DNA of 64,000 nt from Ophiodon elongatus (GCA_016806645.1 JACSYO010000714.1:332501-396500), one strand, 5' to 3'; positions 40,797 through 54,000 are shown, numbered from the stretch's first letter. Translations and numbers: made by a program. Notes: a model not told the origin generated them from the sequence alone.

Positions 40797-40975
40797 ACTT
40801 TATTACGTTCGTCACAAATATACAATCACATATATCAAATGTGACCTCTGCATTTAACCCACTTGGGGCTCGGTGTCTCTCTTGAGGACACTTTGACATT
40901 GGAGCCGGGGATCGAACCGCCAACTTTGTGGTTAAAGGACCGCCCACTAAGCCTCCGCCGCCACACAAAACATTT
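40797..40975 (-). mobile_element. tRNA-derived SINE
   Basis: On the minus strand GGCTTAGTGGGCGG (A box-like, 40940-40953) is followed by GGTTCGATCC (B box, 40909-40918), then an AGTGTCCTC and GGGTTAAATGCAGAGGTCAC body and an A-rich AATAAAG tail. These are the parts of an RNA polymerase III-transcribed SINE. Confidence 0.7.
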
Positions 40976-41368
40976 TTTATTTCCATGTTTTATAAACACA
41001 CTGAAGGACTTGTCTTTGTGTGTAATCATGTATTATTAAATATTAGACCGTTTATACTGCGGCATGAACTAAGTAGTTGACGCATGAATGTAATGATAAA
41101 TGTAAAAACATCCATGTTTCTGTCAAAAACTACGTTATAGTGTTAGAAAAATACATATATATCTGCTTCTAAATATTAAACTAAGTGTTGGCATATTTCT
41201 GCATGCATACTTCTAGGTATTTTGCCCTTTAGATACAATTTATAATATTCTAGTCCGACTGTTTTATTTCTAACACAACAAATGGCTCCGTTTCACCCTC
41301 TGGCCTGTTTTCTCCCGGGGCTCCGGCTCTAGACCCAACACATCACCCTCGGCAGCTACGTGTTCAGA

Positions 41369-41564
41369 CCTCGGTGAACGGGCCCCTCGGTGAGCGGGCC
41401 CCTCGGTGAACGGGCCTCTCAGTGAACGGGCCTCTCGGTGAGCGGGCCCCTCGGTGAACGGGCCCCTCGGTGAACGGGCCCCTCGGTGAACGGGCCCCTC
41501 GGTGAACGGGCCTCTCGGTGATCGGGCCCCTCGGTGATCGGGCCCCTCGGTGATCGGGCCTCTC
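41369..41564. repeat. GC-rich 16-bp tandem repeat (~12 copies)
   Basis: The unit is CCCCTCGGTGAACGGG, with variant units carrying GAGC or GATC in place of GAAC and CCTCTC in place of CCCCTC. The 16-aa periodic peptide on the minus strand is a by-product of 3 x 16 bp. Confidence 0.9.
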
Positions 41565-41729
41565 GCCTCCTGCCATCGCGCAGGAGAACGCGTCCCGCTC
41601 GCAGAATACGCCCCTCAAAATAACTTTGTATTTTTAGGAATCTAGGTTTTGTGTTCTGTTGCCGTTGGACTCGATCGACCTGAAGCGAAACGCAGCAGAG
41701 AGGAAACGGAGAAAATAAACAGGCTCTTT

Positions 41730-43852
41730 ACAAAAAATATGTCCTTTATTCTTTTGGCTTTGAAATGATATGACCATATGAGCGGACAGTAGTCACTTCT
41801 TGCATGCAGTTCACTAAAACACTACAAGCGCAATGAGAGATGGCTACTGATTGCTTCATGGTTTCCTATCTACAGATATGGGGACCAGACACGTGTTTCG
41901 TCATGTGTTACAGTGCAGAAGGAAAATAAATAAAGTAAAAAAAAAGAAAAAAAAGAAGAAAAAAATGTAAATCAAATCTGAAGACTGGAAAAATGCACTC
42001 ATCTCTACAATATAAATGTTATTTATAATCGGTGGGACATAAGCAACCCGCGGACCCCCAGTTGGACACAAACACGCACGCTCACATAAAGAGATAAGAT
42101 GCTTACATTCTCCCTGACACGTAGACGTACTCACACACACACACACACACTTACATGAATGAATACACGAGGTGTTACATAGCAGTGGGGATAAAAAGTG
42201 CTCTTACATCATATGTAAGTGTGATGCATACTGTGGGCCCAGATAGCTAGATTATGTACAAACCACTACATTAAAACCACTCGCTTCTCAAGAGAAACAA
42301 CATGTCGTACAAACGTTTGAGATATCGTGTGATAAGTGTGATATATTGTCCTGTTGTAGGTTGAGGGCAGTTAGAAAGATTTTCTTTATATATTCAGTAC
42401 TGAGAGCTCTGGGGAGGATGAGGGGGGTGGGGGGGGCGCGATACGGATGAACGGGTAGATATGAGCGTCACATTTAAAGGAATGCTTTTGACATTTTACG
42501 GAGAAAAGGCTTCTCTGCTTTCCAGCCAAGAGGTGCGCGAGTCTGTGCGTTAGCTAACAGCAAGGGTTAGCTTATCAGCTAGCCTGGTTCACTCCAACTA
42601 GAGTAAAAAAAAATAATTCTTACTTACTATGTCTTGTGAATTTAAAAAGACCAATTGGATTTTAAATGTTTGAGTAAAATATTTTGCCAGCCGAATTAAA
42701 TTGTTACAAATAATCAACCTTTCAATCTTTGTTTCATTATATATATTTGACTCCTTTTTTTGTGCTGCATGTTCATCAAAATTCTATATGACACATGAGT
42801 TTAATTACAATTCCTCTCGAGCATTGAGGAGACAGAACAAACACTTGTTGACTTCCTGTTTTGGTTGTTTGTGCGCCCCCTGGTGTTTCCACTCTGTGCC
42901 TGCTCGAAGCTCGAAGCTCCGCACACGACGTGCTCGTGAGGCAGCCTAGTGAGAGGCGGGTGGGCGGATGGTTGAGTGAGTCAGGCTAGCTGGTCCTCCT
43001 GCTTCCCGTCTTTGGGAGGAGTGAAGCTAACGGGACTCTTCTCATCTAACTCGCTGCAAAAGAGCGACTAAGAATATTCCCCAAAATGTCACAGTTTCTT
43101 TAAATGTCTCATTCCTTGCATACATTCAGCTTCCCTGTTCTCAGAGACTTGTGTTTTCCTTTGAAATGGGGAGGAGGCAGACGCACAGTACAGATCTCAA
43201 CAATCACTGATGGCACTGAATGTGTTGGTGCGTCGCTCCTCAGCGGTATGCGCTTTGTTTCGGCTCGTTGAAGCTCCCAGCACTGACCCCGTCTGCCCTT
43301 GGTGACTTTACAACAGTGAAAGCAGTGGACGCATTCTCACAATAAAAACACAAAAAAAAGTATAAAACATTCTTTCTCGTAAAAAAAAGAAACCTTGTCA
43401 CCAAAAAAAAAAAAAAAGAAGAGCAAACCCCCCCCCAAAAAAAGAAAAGAAACGCAGAGTACTTGTTTAGTGATACAGCGATTGTTAAATTCAAGACACT
43501 GGATTTATAGTAGTAGCAGCAGCACTAGCTACAGACAACTCAACAGTACACTCAAGTGTGTCAGATAGTAACAACAACCAAGAGGAAAACCACACAAGCG
43601 TTTTGTGAGCGAGGCTTTCCGTGTTCCAGTCCGTCTCTGGTCTCTGAGAAGACGTCACACACACATATTCACATGTGACACGAGCACGCTGCCACGTCAG
43701 GCCCACCTGGCATGGCGCTCCTCACCTCTTAACAATCAACACCCAAGCGTACATCTATCCACCCCCTTTAAGAAGCTGTAAACAAATTTCTCTCGCGTCT
43801 CTGATGCATTATCATTTTTTTGTTCCTTTTTTTTTTTTTTTTTTTTTAAAGT
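41730..43852 (-). other. Probable 3' UTR of the scn1l gene
   Basis: There is no coding sequence between the stop codon and a minus-strand AATAAA at 41745-41750. The ~2.1 kb stretch holds a long homopolymer T run (43825-43847), C-rich and A-rich runs and a short CA repeat near 42131-42150. The end point is inferred from the poly(A) signal only. Confidence 0.45.
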
Positions 43853-45036
43853 CTATTTCTTTCTGTCCTTCCCTTTGTTTTCTTTTTCCCTGTTCTCTTT
43901 CTCGTATTTGTCCTTGTCCGATTTGGTCACGCTGTTGTAGGACGGCGGCGAGGCCGTGGAGGGCGTCATGTCCGTTTTCTCCGAGGTGGAGTTCTCCGTG
44001 AACTTGCCGATGACCATCACGTCCTTGTCGGGGTCGCGGACGCCCTCCTTCAGCCGCTCCTTGTAGAGGGTGGAGGCCTTCTTCATGGCCAGGCGCATCA
44101 TGAAGCGGCGGAAGGCCCTCTGGATGATCACGGCCGCCATGTCCTCCTGTTTGCGGCGCAGGGTGGTGGTGATGGGCTCGTAGGACACCTTGGAGGGGTT
44201 GGAGGCCATGAAGCGCTCCTCCATCTGCCCGCGCAGCACGTCCATCTCGCCGCTCTCGCCCAGCACCCGCTTGGTGAAGGCGAACAGGATGTCGAGGCAG
44301 TGGATGCGCTCGCCGCTCACCATCGGCAGGTCCATGGAGATGAGCTGGAGCATGTTGGGCTTGGGAATGCGCAGCGGCGGATCCAGAGCGTCCGCAAAGT
44401 CCGAGAGCTTGCTGTACTCCATGAACTGCGTGGCGTCGGGGTCGAAGCGCTCCCACACCTCGTAGAACATCTCGAAGTCGTCCTCGCTCAGCGGCTCGGC
44501 GCTCTCCTCCGTGGCCACGCTGAAGTTCTCCAGGATGACGGCGATGTACATGTTGACCACGATGAGGAAGCAGATGATGATGTAGCTGACGAAGAAGAAG
44601 ATGGCCACGGACGGGTTGCCGCAGTTGCCCTTGTAGGAGTTGCCCGGGTGCTCCATCTGGCTGTCGCAGTCGGGCTCCCTCTTGTTCAGGATGGGCGCCA
44701 GCAGGCCGTCCCACCCGCCTGACGTGGTGATCTGGAACAGGCAGATCATGCTGTTCCCGAACGTCTCGAAATTGAACATGTCGTCGATGCCCGCCTCGCG
44801 CTTCACGTAGGCGAAGTTGGACATGCCGAAGATGGCGTAGATGAACATGACGAGGAAGAGGAGGAGGCCGATGTTGAACAGAGCGGGGAGCGACATCATC
44901 AAGGCAAAGAGGAGCGTCCGGATGCCCTTGGCGCCTTTGATGAGGCGGAGGATGCGGCCTATCCGGGCCAGGCGGATCACTCGGAACAGCGTCGGGGACA
45001 CAAAGTACTTCTCGATCACTTTGGATAAAAACATAC
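43853..45036 (-). CDS. scn1laa/scn1lab: scn1l last exon: domain IV S4-S6, pore and C-terminus (1,184 bp)
   Basis: It encodes the domain IV voltage sensor (RVIRLARIGRILRLIKGAKG), S5, the pore loop ITTSGGWDGLLAP with Gly1390 (codon 44717-44719) where Ala is usual, and S6. The cytoplasmic tail has an EF-hand-like region, the IQ motif VIIQRAFRRFMMRLAM for calmodulin and the PPSY ubiquitin-ligase motif, and ends KDRKK with TAG at 43853-43855. The acceptor is tttgcag. Confidence 0.96.
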
Positions 45037-48000
45037 CTGCAAAAGGAAAAAGAATAAAAGAAAAAGAACCATCAAATTCGGCCCCATTTTACCCATAATC
45101 CACTGGAAAGCCTGAGGCACCTGAAGCATCTCCTTACCTACGATGGACAGGATCACCACCACAAAGTCGAATATATTCCAACCGATGGTGAAGTAGTAGT
45201 GACGCAGAGAGATCATCTTGAGCATGCACTCCCCGGTGAAGAGCACGATGAAGACCAGGTTGATCCAGTAGAGGATTTTGTCCATGTCCGGCGTCTGGTC
45301 GTCCGTCTCCACCATCATGGTCACCATGTTAAGGCAGATGAGGATCATGATCACGATGTCGAAGGCCTGCTTTGTGATGCAGTCGAACACGCAGCCCTGG
45401 AATGCATTCTGAGGGAACAAGGAGACAGGAGTCATCTTACCCCTGGAGTCCTTAATGAGGAACCGACTGAGTCTGAACACACGGAGTCTTACTGTTGGCC
45501 GAGGTATTGGTTTTTGTGGTTTCTTGGAGCCCAGCTTCTTCATGGCGTTGTAGTATTTCTTCTGCTCTTCTGTCATGAAGATGTCCTGACCTCCAAAGTA
45601 AAGGGAGCACAACGAAACCTGGTTACAACCACAGAGAGGATTATCTTTTGAAAGGTTCTGGGATAGAAACAAAGGAAATTGTGTCCTTTAGAGCGACAGA
45701 AAGGTTTGGGCTTTAGGACATTTCTGATTTTCTGTCATTTTATAGACCAAACCATTAATGAATGAATCAACAATGAAAATAATTGTTAGTTGCCTAAGGG
45801 TTAGTTTTTTTAACGAGAACTATAATTAAATATGTTCATCAACAACCTTTTTTTCCATCACTGAGAGGAAACGATGACCAGGCAGCACCGCCGTCATAAA
45901 ACACTAACTGAGACAATATCAATATAATCTGATGACTAAACAGTTTTATTTGACTAAAACTATACTAAAATAGTTATCAACTCAGCATTTCCTGATTTTG
46001 CTGCTTCAAAATGACAGTTTTTAATGGCAAAATAAAGAGGGGATTTGAGCTTTTATTGTGAAGAATCTTAATGGGAATGAAATGTGTTCATCAGCTCTGT
46101 TAGCAGCTATTCTTCAGTAAAACAAGTCTACAAATACTGCAGGGAGGAAGAGTGAGTGGGGAAGTTTTATTGAGACGAGTTTATAGGAAACACCGTTTTA
46201 TATCCGCTCCTTTGAGCTCAAAATATAATAAATGAGTTGTGGACCCACATGTGAGGACACGGCTGAGATGGGACTAAAAGAACCAGACTTGTTGTCGACT
46301 AAAACAGGACGAGGTTAAATAAATAAGGACATTTGACACTGCACTAAGTAAAGACTAAATAAAAATAGATATCTGACAAAATGAACACTAGTTGCAGCCC
46401 TAATTACTACACAGAGGCACAATCTCATTTACAGAGAGGGCAGAGCTCCTCGTGAGCCACCGAGGAAGCCAGATACAGAGAGGAGCCCTTCCTGAGGGGC
46501 AATGGCTGCTCTTTTGGGATTCTGCTGTTTTTGTGGACGACTGCTTCTCTTTTTTTTTTTTATAACTTGAAAAAACCTGTTTGTTGTGATTGTCTGAAGG
46601 TTCTGAGGGCTTCTTTCTTTTTGGTCGAGATTTATTGAGCATGTTTGGTGCCTCAGCCGGAGAACACTGTGTCCCTCACATGAGGAGGCTTCTGCTATGT
46701 TAATTGAATATTGGATATTGATGATTTGTCAGTGGCTGCTGTTGCTGCCGGGTGTCCTGTTGCCAACAGTCCGTTGGTAAGAGGGAACAGGGGAGCTGCC
46801 TCAAGAAAGACAGGGCCAGGGGAAGAAGTGCCCCCCCAGAGAAGAAAGACAACAAGAGAATCCCCTCGTGTGTTAGTCCAGGCTCACAAATGGGCCGACG
46901 AGTTTCAGCATGAAGGAAAATACATTTGTCACGATTACAAACTCAAAAATGAACCAGTATGAAGGAAATGTAAAAATAAATAAATAATAACTTTTCTCAT
47001 TCATCTCTAAAAAAAAAGTCCACATTCCAGTCACTAGTCTCTCATTACCCAAAGCAATGAATCCCCCCCACCCCCCCACGATGTGATACACGAGGCACGC
47101 ATCACACTCTGAGTGCTGCTCACTGAGTGTATGATGCGTGTCTGGAGGGGAGGACTGGTGTCAACACCGAACCACCATCTGTGTGACGCCGTGGGCTAGC
47201 GGCGCTGCTGAACACACCAACTGATACTCAGCCAGTCCGTCAAGTCAGACCTGCTCCCCCCCACCCCCCACCCCCCACCCCCCTCTCTTGGGCGTTGCCT
47301 AGTTGTTAGTGCTTGCTTGAATGAATGGGGGGCACATTTCCAAACTGCATTCACTGTGACTCTGCATGTTTATGTTTATATATATGTATTGTTTGGGTCA
47401 GCTGTGGGTCTGCTGGCTGGGGGTCTGCTGGGGGTCTGATGGGGGTCTGATGGGGGTCTGCTATGGGTCTGCTATGGGTCTGCTGGGCCCGGGTACGAAC
47501 GTGTTGGTGTCTGGGTTTACCTTTGGTGACAGAGACTGTCACTACATGCTACTTATCTTCTTCTTCTGCTGGTTGAAGTTGTCGATGATGACGCCGATGA
47601 AGAGGTTGAGGGTGAAGAAGGAGCCGAAGATGATGAAGATGACAAAGTAGAGGTACATGTACAAGTTCACTTCGTACTCAGGCTGGTCCTCCACCTGGAT
47701 TGAGCGAGATTACACATGTTACTGTCACGACTCCGTGCGTTACCAAATCACAAATCCCTCTGTTGAGACTTACGTCTCGAGAGTCCACCGCTGCGTACAT
47801 GATGTCCATCCAGCCCTTAAACGTTGCCTGAGAGCAGATGAGAGAAGAGTCAGTCTGGGTGGTGGGGGTGGGGGTGGGGCGTCATCTCCAACATCCCTCA
47901 TCATATGATTCTCCCAGCAGTCAGGCGCTGCTGCTTGGCTGTCATTTAGAGCTCTGAGGGTTTTACTTTGCTTCCTCATTATACCATTATTATTAACTCA

Positions 48001-51000
48001 ACTTCCACTCAACTCAACGATGCTCATTTTTCATATTTCTTCGGTGTACTTTCCAAGTCTGGGTGACATCACTCACGTCATTTCCCTTACTTGTGTATGG
48101 CTCACATGATAACAGTGGGTGTGGCTGAAATTGGATTTGGACAGTGTAGAGGCGCGCCACAGCCCACAGAGGGGTTTCTACATCATCACTGTGTGCATGG
48201 TTGGATTTGTATTCAATTTGCATCTCTTTGTAGTTGTTTTGTGTCTCTTTGAGGTCATTTTGTGTGTCTTTGCAGCTGTTTTGCATGTCTTTGTAGTTTA
48301 TTTTGGTCTCTTTGTAGTAGTTTTAGGTTTCTTTGTGGTCATTCCCTCACTGGTTGGTCCAGTCAGGGAGGGGGAGGGAGGGGGGGATTCATCCATGGGC
48401 ATGTGCAAAATGCTGCACTATACTCAATCACAGTCACGATTCTCTATTTTATTCAATCTATAATATTATAATATATTGGCATACTAAAAAGATTTGATTA
48501 AGGACAGCTGACTTGGAAAATGTTACGCAAGATGAATAAAATGATCTATTATTTTAACTTCTATAAACATGTTCAGTGGTAAATTGATATATATTATGAG
48601 ATAGCATGATATTTTAGCATGCATGTCAGTGAAAGTAATTCCCTGGGGCATTTTCCTGTACACATAATGCGTATAGGAAACAGTTCTCAGTCCAACAGGG
48701 TTTCTGAGCCGCGACAGGCCCTGGTACCATGTTCGATCACGTTGTTGTGGTGATAATCTGTCAACTGCATGACAAAACCCAGAGCCAGATAATCCTGAAT
48801 CCTAAACACATATACATACTTTGACGGTTTCTTTTTTTCCCATGATGCCGCTTGCGTCACCGAGACCAAACTCACCACTTGCAGCAGAGCCAGGTAGCCG
48901 GCCCCGACGTTGTCGAAGTTGATCTTGACATTCTTCCAGCGGGCGCTGTCGTTGGCCAGGTTCAGGCAGTCGGTCTTGTTGTTGACGACGTCGATGGGGA
49001 AGATCACGTCCGTGGTGGTGTTGACGCAGTAGTAGTACTTCCCTGCAAACAGGTTGACGCCCATGATGCTGAAGATGAGCCAGAAGATGAGGCAGACCAA
49101 CAGCACGTTCATGATGGAGGGGATGGCCCCCAGCAGCGCGTTCACCACGACCTGGAGAGGCCCAAGCACACGGACAAACTCAGCACTCTCCTGAGCGGCA
49201 AAATAGAAAGGGCTGTTTGATTTGAGACAAGTGGCCATTACAATCATCTAATCACTTAACTGTCCTTAAATAAGACATGTGGACACCTGATTGGATTGAG
49301 CTGTAAAGCTAACGCTACGGTTTTCAGAACAAAAGCACAAGACTGATTTAAAAATAGCACTCGTAGATTATTAAAAGCTGCATTTAATATGTACTGTCTG
49401 CACACATAAAGCTCTTAACACCAGCTACAAAGAGAAATTTAACAACGTGACAAAGAAGAAGAAGGTGGATAGGTGAAAAAGTTAACATTTGATAGGTAAA
49501 AAAGCAAAACAGAAAAAAACCTTAGAGAGGCGGGATGAAGTCACAACATTTTGTTTGACTGTAAATGAAAAAAGACACACAACAAAGAAAAAAATTACAG
49601 GTCAAAGGCACCACACAAGCAACGTCAGAGAACAATGCCTGAGAACAGCTATATACAGTAATCCATTGACACAATGTGAAGAAAGTCATGCGGATAGAAG
49701 AAGTACAGTGTTGAATTGCAAGGAAAAGATAACTCTACACAAGTTTTAATAAGCATGCAGATATACATTCAGGCCTCCATACAAGCTAAAACCATTTAAC
49801 ACACACCAAAAGTTCTAAAAATGGAAATATAAGCGGATAGCTCTACAGGCACATGTAAAAAAAAATAAAAGTCTTGAAAACCATTAACATTATACAAAGA
49901 GGTTATTCTGCCTTAAAAATCTGAAAGTCTTTGAAATTTTACGGAAAATATTTGTGGGAAATAAACACAGGCATGCTGTCTTTCAGAATGTTCTGGGCTC
50001 CGTGTCGTCGTTATTCCAAGATGTCCTTACCCTCATGCCCTCAAACCGAGACAGGGCCCTCAGGGGCCGGAGGGCTCGCAGTGTCCTCAGAGATTTGATG
50101 GTGGTTAGCTCAGAGTAGCCCAGAGCATTGGCTACAAGGCTGACCAGGGACACCTGGGAGACGGTAATGATGGAGACAGGCAGTGAAAGGTGAGAAATAA
50201 TTAAAAAAAAAGTCCCTCTGCACAGTGAAGGGCGGAGATAGTTGATGAGGCATTAAGGATTAATGAGTCTGCACCCAATTAAAGAGATAATAAAGAATTT
50301 AAAGTCTTTAAAAATTAATAACAAGTATCTCCAAAAACTGAATTTCAGATAAAGAGTTGTGGCAACGATGAACAATAACTTGGGCACACTCAATGGTATT
50401 TATATCTGTATGATAAGCATGAAAGGAATTGTTTGCCATTTTGGGAAATAGCCTTATTTGCTTTCTTGCCACAAGTAAGATGAGAAGATAAATACCACAC
50501 TCCTGGACTTGTTAGCTTAGCTTAGCATGAAGACGAGAAACTTACATTCTTTCTAATGGCCAGAAGGCGGCTACTCCCCTGGTTGCAAAAAAATAACTCT
50601 GATTTTGTTTAAGTCTTTGGGCCAAAAACCAAGATGGCAGCCGCCAAAAAGCTTAACTTGAGGCTTCAAAACCATGGACCACGAACCAATGAGTGACGTC
50701 ACTGTGACTACATCCACTTCTAATATATAGTCTATGCTCCAAAGCTCAAAACAACACTAACACCTCTGAAGCTCACTGATTAACACGTAACTTATTTCTT
50801 AACACAACATAATGCTAAGCTAATAGCATCCTGGCTCTATCTTCATAATTAGCATACAAATATTGTTTGTTTTAAGTCTTCGCATCTAACTCGCAGCCAG
50901 AAAGCATGTATGCTATTTCCCAAAACGTCAAACTATTCCATAAAGTCTTAATCGTCTTTGAAAGCCAGATTGGAAGCTTCATTTCTAAATGGACTCGATA

Positions 51001-54000
51001 TACATACGTCTACAATGAGGAAGTCCAGCCAGCACCAGGCGTTGGTGAAGTACTTGACAAAGCCGTACGCCACCCACTTCAACAGCATTTCCAGGATGAA
51101 GACGTAAGTGAAGACCTTGTCCGCGTACTCCAGCACTGTCTTGATGGTCCTCCGCTGCTCGATGTAAACGTCCTCAAACGCCTGCGCAGAATGGAATAAA
51201 TAGTCAAGACTGCTGGTGGTGAGAGTTAGGTGTGACCAGGCCTGAGATTCAAACCCAGGAGATTCTTGCAGTAATGTGTCATACCTAACCACTTACCCAC
51301 TTAATAGTGCAAGCAATGTTTTTAATCAAAAACATATAAAAAAATTATTCTTGATTTTGGGTAACAAAGGACGATAAGCTCACATATACAAAACCGAACA
51401 CTTACCAGTGCTCCACTGCTTAGCAGGATCATGAATATGATGAAGGATTCAAACCAGTTGTGCTCCACTATGATGAAGCAGGTTTTCCTGAGTGTCCACC
51501 AGTTCTTAAAATGCTCCTCCTCCTCATTGATCTGGCAGCACTGGAACCTGCTCACGCAGCCTGCAGGCATGGGGGGAATGTGGGGAGAATGAATGTCTCT
51601 TGTTGACTGATGATCAAAACCAAAACGTCTTTTCTCCCTCAGTCGGCTTTTATTACTTCATTACTTTTCTACAGCCACGTTTCAATTCAAATCCAGTGCA
51701 AATATAACAAACCTTCCTGATATTTGGCATAAGTAATGCAATTGAATGCTGCCATTTGGGTGCCGTTGCACCACTGCAGAGAAATCATCATATTCTATTC
51801 TGTATTCCCGACTCATGAAAGACTGAGGAGGTACTTTCAGATTCAGGACTGCACTGGAAGTGTGTCAGACTAAATGTCAGGTTACATTACAAACCGAGAC
51901 AATCCCACAGACAACTTTTCTTTCTGACCTGCTGAGCATTTGTATTCTCTGCCACTCAGCGGTGGGTATGCACAAGTGTGCCGTGAGAGCGTTTTCGACT
52001 CCCACCTTTCTCACTTTGTCCCACTTTCCCACTACCCATCATCCTCCCTGCCCATCACCCTCGAATCCCTCTCACCCTCTGTGAAGCAGGCCTCTGGTTC
52101 CAGTGACTCCTCCGGCTCCAGATCCACTGAATCCACCCCGTCTCCCGGGGGGCGGATGTCCACTGTGCTGCCCTCCGATGAGCTCAGGCGCTGGGGCTCT
52201 ACATCGATCTTCTGCGTGGGCGAGGAAGAAAGCGAGGGTACAAAGTTACAGCGCAGCGCCACAGAGGTGCAGTGGACTTCGGAGCCAACCTTCTGAGCTG
52301 GTTATCATTGTGATTCTCCATTCACATGTACTCCAGTGCCACAACTATACACACTTTAGTGTGGAGACTAGGCACTGTAATAGCTCACAGAGTTGGGCTC
52401 TCAAAAGTCATTGTATTATCATCATTACATGCAGCATCGATCAAATGTACCTACAGGCTTTGATATTAGTTTGATCTGATGGCTCAAATCAGATTATGTG
52501 GCAACACATGGCATGTGGAGGTTGGCATTACCAAAATGCACTGTGGGTACGTTTGATGTGACCTCAGTTCGAGGAAGAGTGCATGCAGTATTCCAGTGCA
52601 TTATCAATCCAAGCCTGAAATAGTACCAAGCAGAACATGTGCTGAAGTATTTTCATGTCCACTGAAAAATGACTCCAAATCAATCTGTCTATAATTTAAA
52701 TCCCATTTCCATAATTGCTTCTGCAAATAATAATTCCCCACCCTCAAAGCTAGAATCCACCCACAGAAAGACTGCTGAACATTTTCCTGAGTGACATGAA
52801 AACACGTTATTTCCATTCCTTGAAAGCAGTGTACAAGCTTCTTCTGTTTGTGTTGAAGTAGACGGATGACCACATTAGCTTACCAGCAAAAACCAGTACT
52901 GTGCACTGTTTATAAGACAGCATGTGGTCTGGCGGTTTTTTCTTTTTGTTCCCATTTATAAAAACGTGTTGAATTAGCACCCATGCATACCCAGAAAACA
53001 TACAGGACTAAGTCTGGTAGTCAACGATATTTGTCCTTCCTCTCAGCAATAGGCAACGCATGTAAGGACAAGTGTTGCTGCTGTTGTCAACTTCATTTGA
53101 CTCTGTCCTCCTTGCTAACTCTGAATTTTGAACCCGAGCAACACTCCTCTGAAACCCTAAAATGCAGTGATCTTTGTTTATTGCGTTAATGTACATTACA
53201 ACATCATCTGCATAAGGTGAGACTTTTTTGGTGTTGTGAGGCCTCCTGTCTGTTTTTCTTTGGGCAAACATGGTGTTATGTGGCCTCGTGTCTGATCTGT
53301 CTGGCGTGTGAAGTATAAGAACATGTCATCTAGACAGTGCAGCAGCTCTGATTGCCGTGGGACCCAGCTAATACGGCGTTGGAATGATGGAAGCATGCTG
53401 CTCACAAGTGCATCGCTTTCTGGATGGGTGTTTCCCTCCAGTTTCCCTTTCTCTCCTTCAGCAAGAGACCCATTTTAGCTCTTCTGGGCGTGGATAACAT
53501 TAGGACTTTACTCTTCACCTAACATGCTTTTATTTGGCAGATTTTATTGGCAAGTTTTACCGTCTTTGTACAAGTTGGGTGACGAGATAGTTGCAGTGGA
53601 ACGAAAGTGGATAACACAAGCATAAAGAACACACTAATCCACAATTTTTTTTTTTACATGTACCATCTCTAGCCGTGTTTCCATTCACATATTTTTATGC
53701 GCATTTTGAAGTATTAAATTAAAAAACAGAAACATTTGGTAAAAGTTCCTCAAATGCGGTAAAAGATTTTTACGCTCGTTTTAGTTCTGATGTAGCGAAC
53801 ATTTAACTCACACGACAGATCATCTGTTTTCTACGTCGGCCTCTTCTCAGACATATATTTAAATTGTCTTTGTCTCCAGACAGCATTAACATGGTTAATA
53901 TTAGCTGACATGAAAGAACAATTAAAACAAATTCCATCCCATATATGGGATAGTTATGATCAGATGGCCACGGCAACTTTTTCTTCCTCTACTCTGTTTA

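Larger units (their letters stand above)
37606..41729. other. Intergenic region between convergent csrnp3 and scn1l
   Basis: No gene is recognised. It contains a dispersed repeat at 37930-38640, a TATA microsatellite at 40610-40635, a tRNA-derived SINE at 40797-40975 and the 16-bp tandem array at 41369-41564. Confidence 0.55.
45598..47556 (-). other. AT-AC intron of scn1l
   Basis: The intron begins ATAAGT at 47556 and ends TTTAC at 45598. The ATAAGT start fits the U2-spliced AT-AC class rather than the U12 ATATCC class. It holds a dispersed repeat (about 45690-46405) and C-rich and 12-bp-like tandem repeats (47255-47490). Confidence 0.9.

Noticed and set aside
41364..41618. 84-codon frame with a 16-residue repeat
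   Set aside because: Product of the 16-bp tandem array; no independent coding evidence.
45590..45597. GT-AG alternative start of the inactivation-gate exon at 45590
   Set aside because: It would drop seven coding bases and break the join with QQKKK; no matching GT donor exists upstream.
47828..48875. Fish equivalent of the SCN1A poison exon 20N
   Set aside because: The intron is in the right place, but I could not find a convincing short exon with sites on the minus strand. Needs alignment to the human exon.
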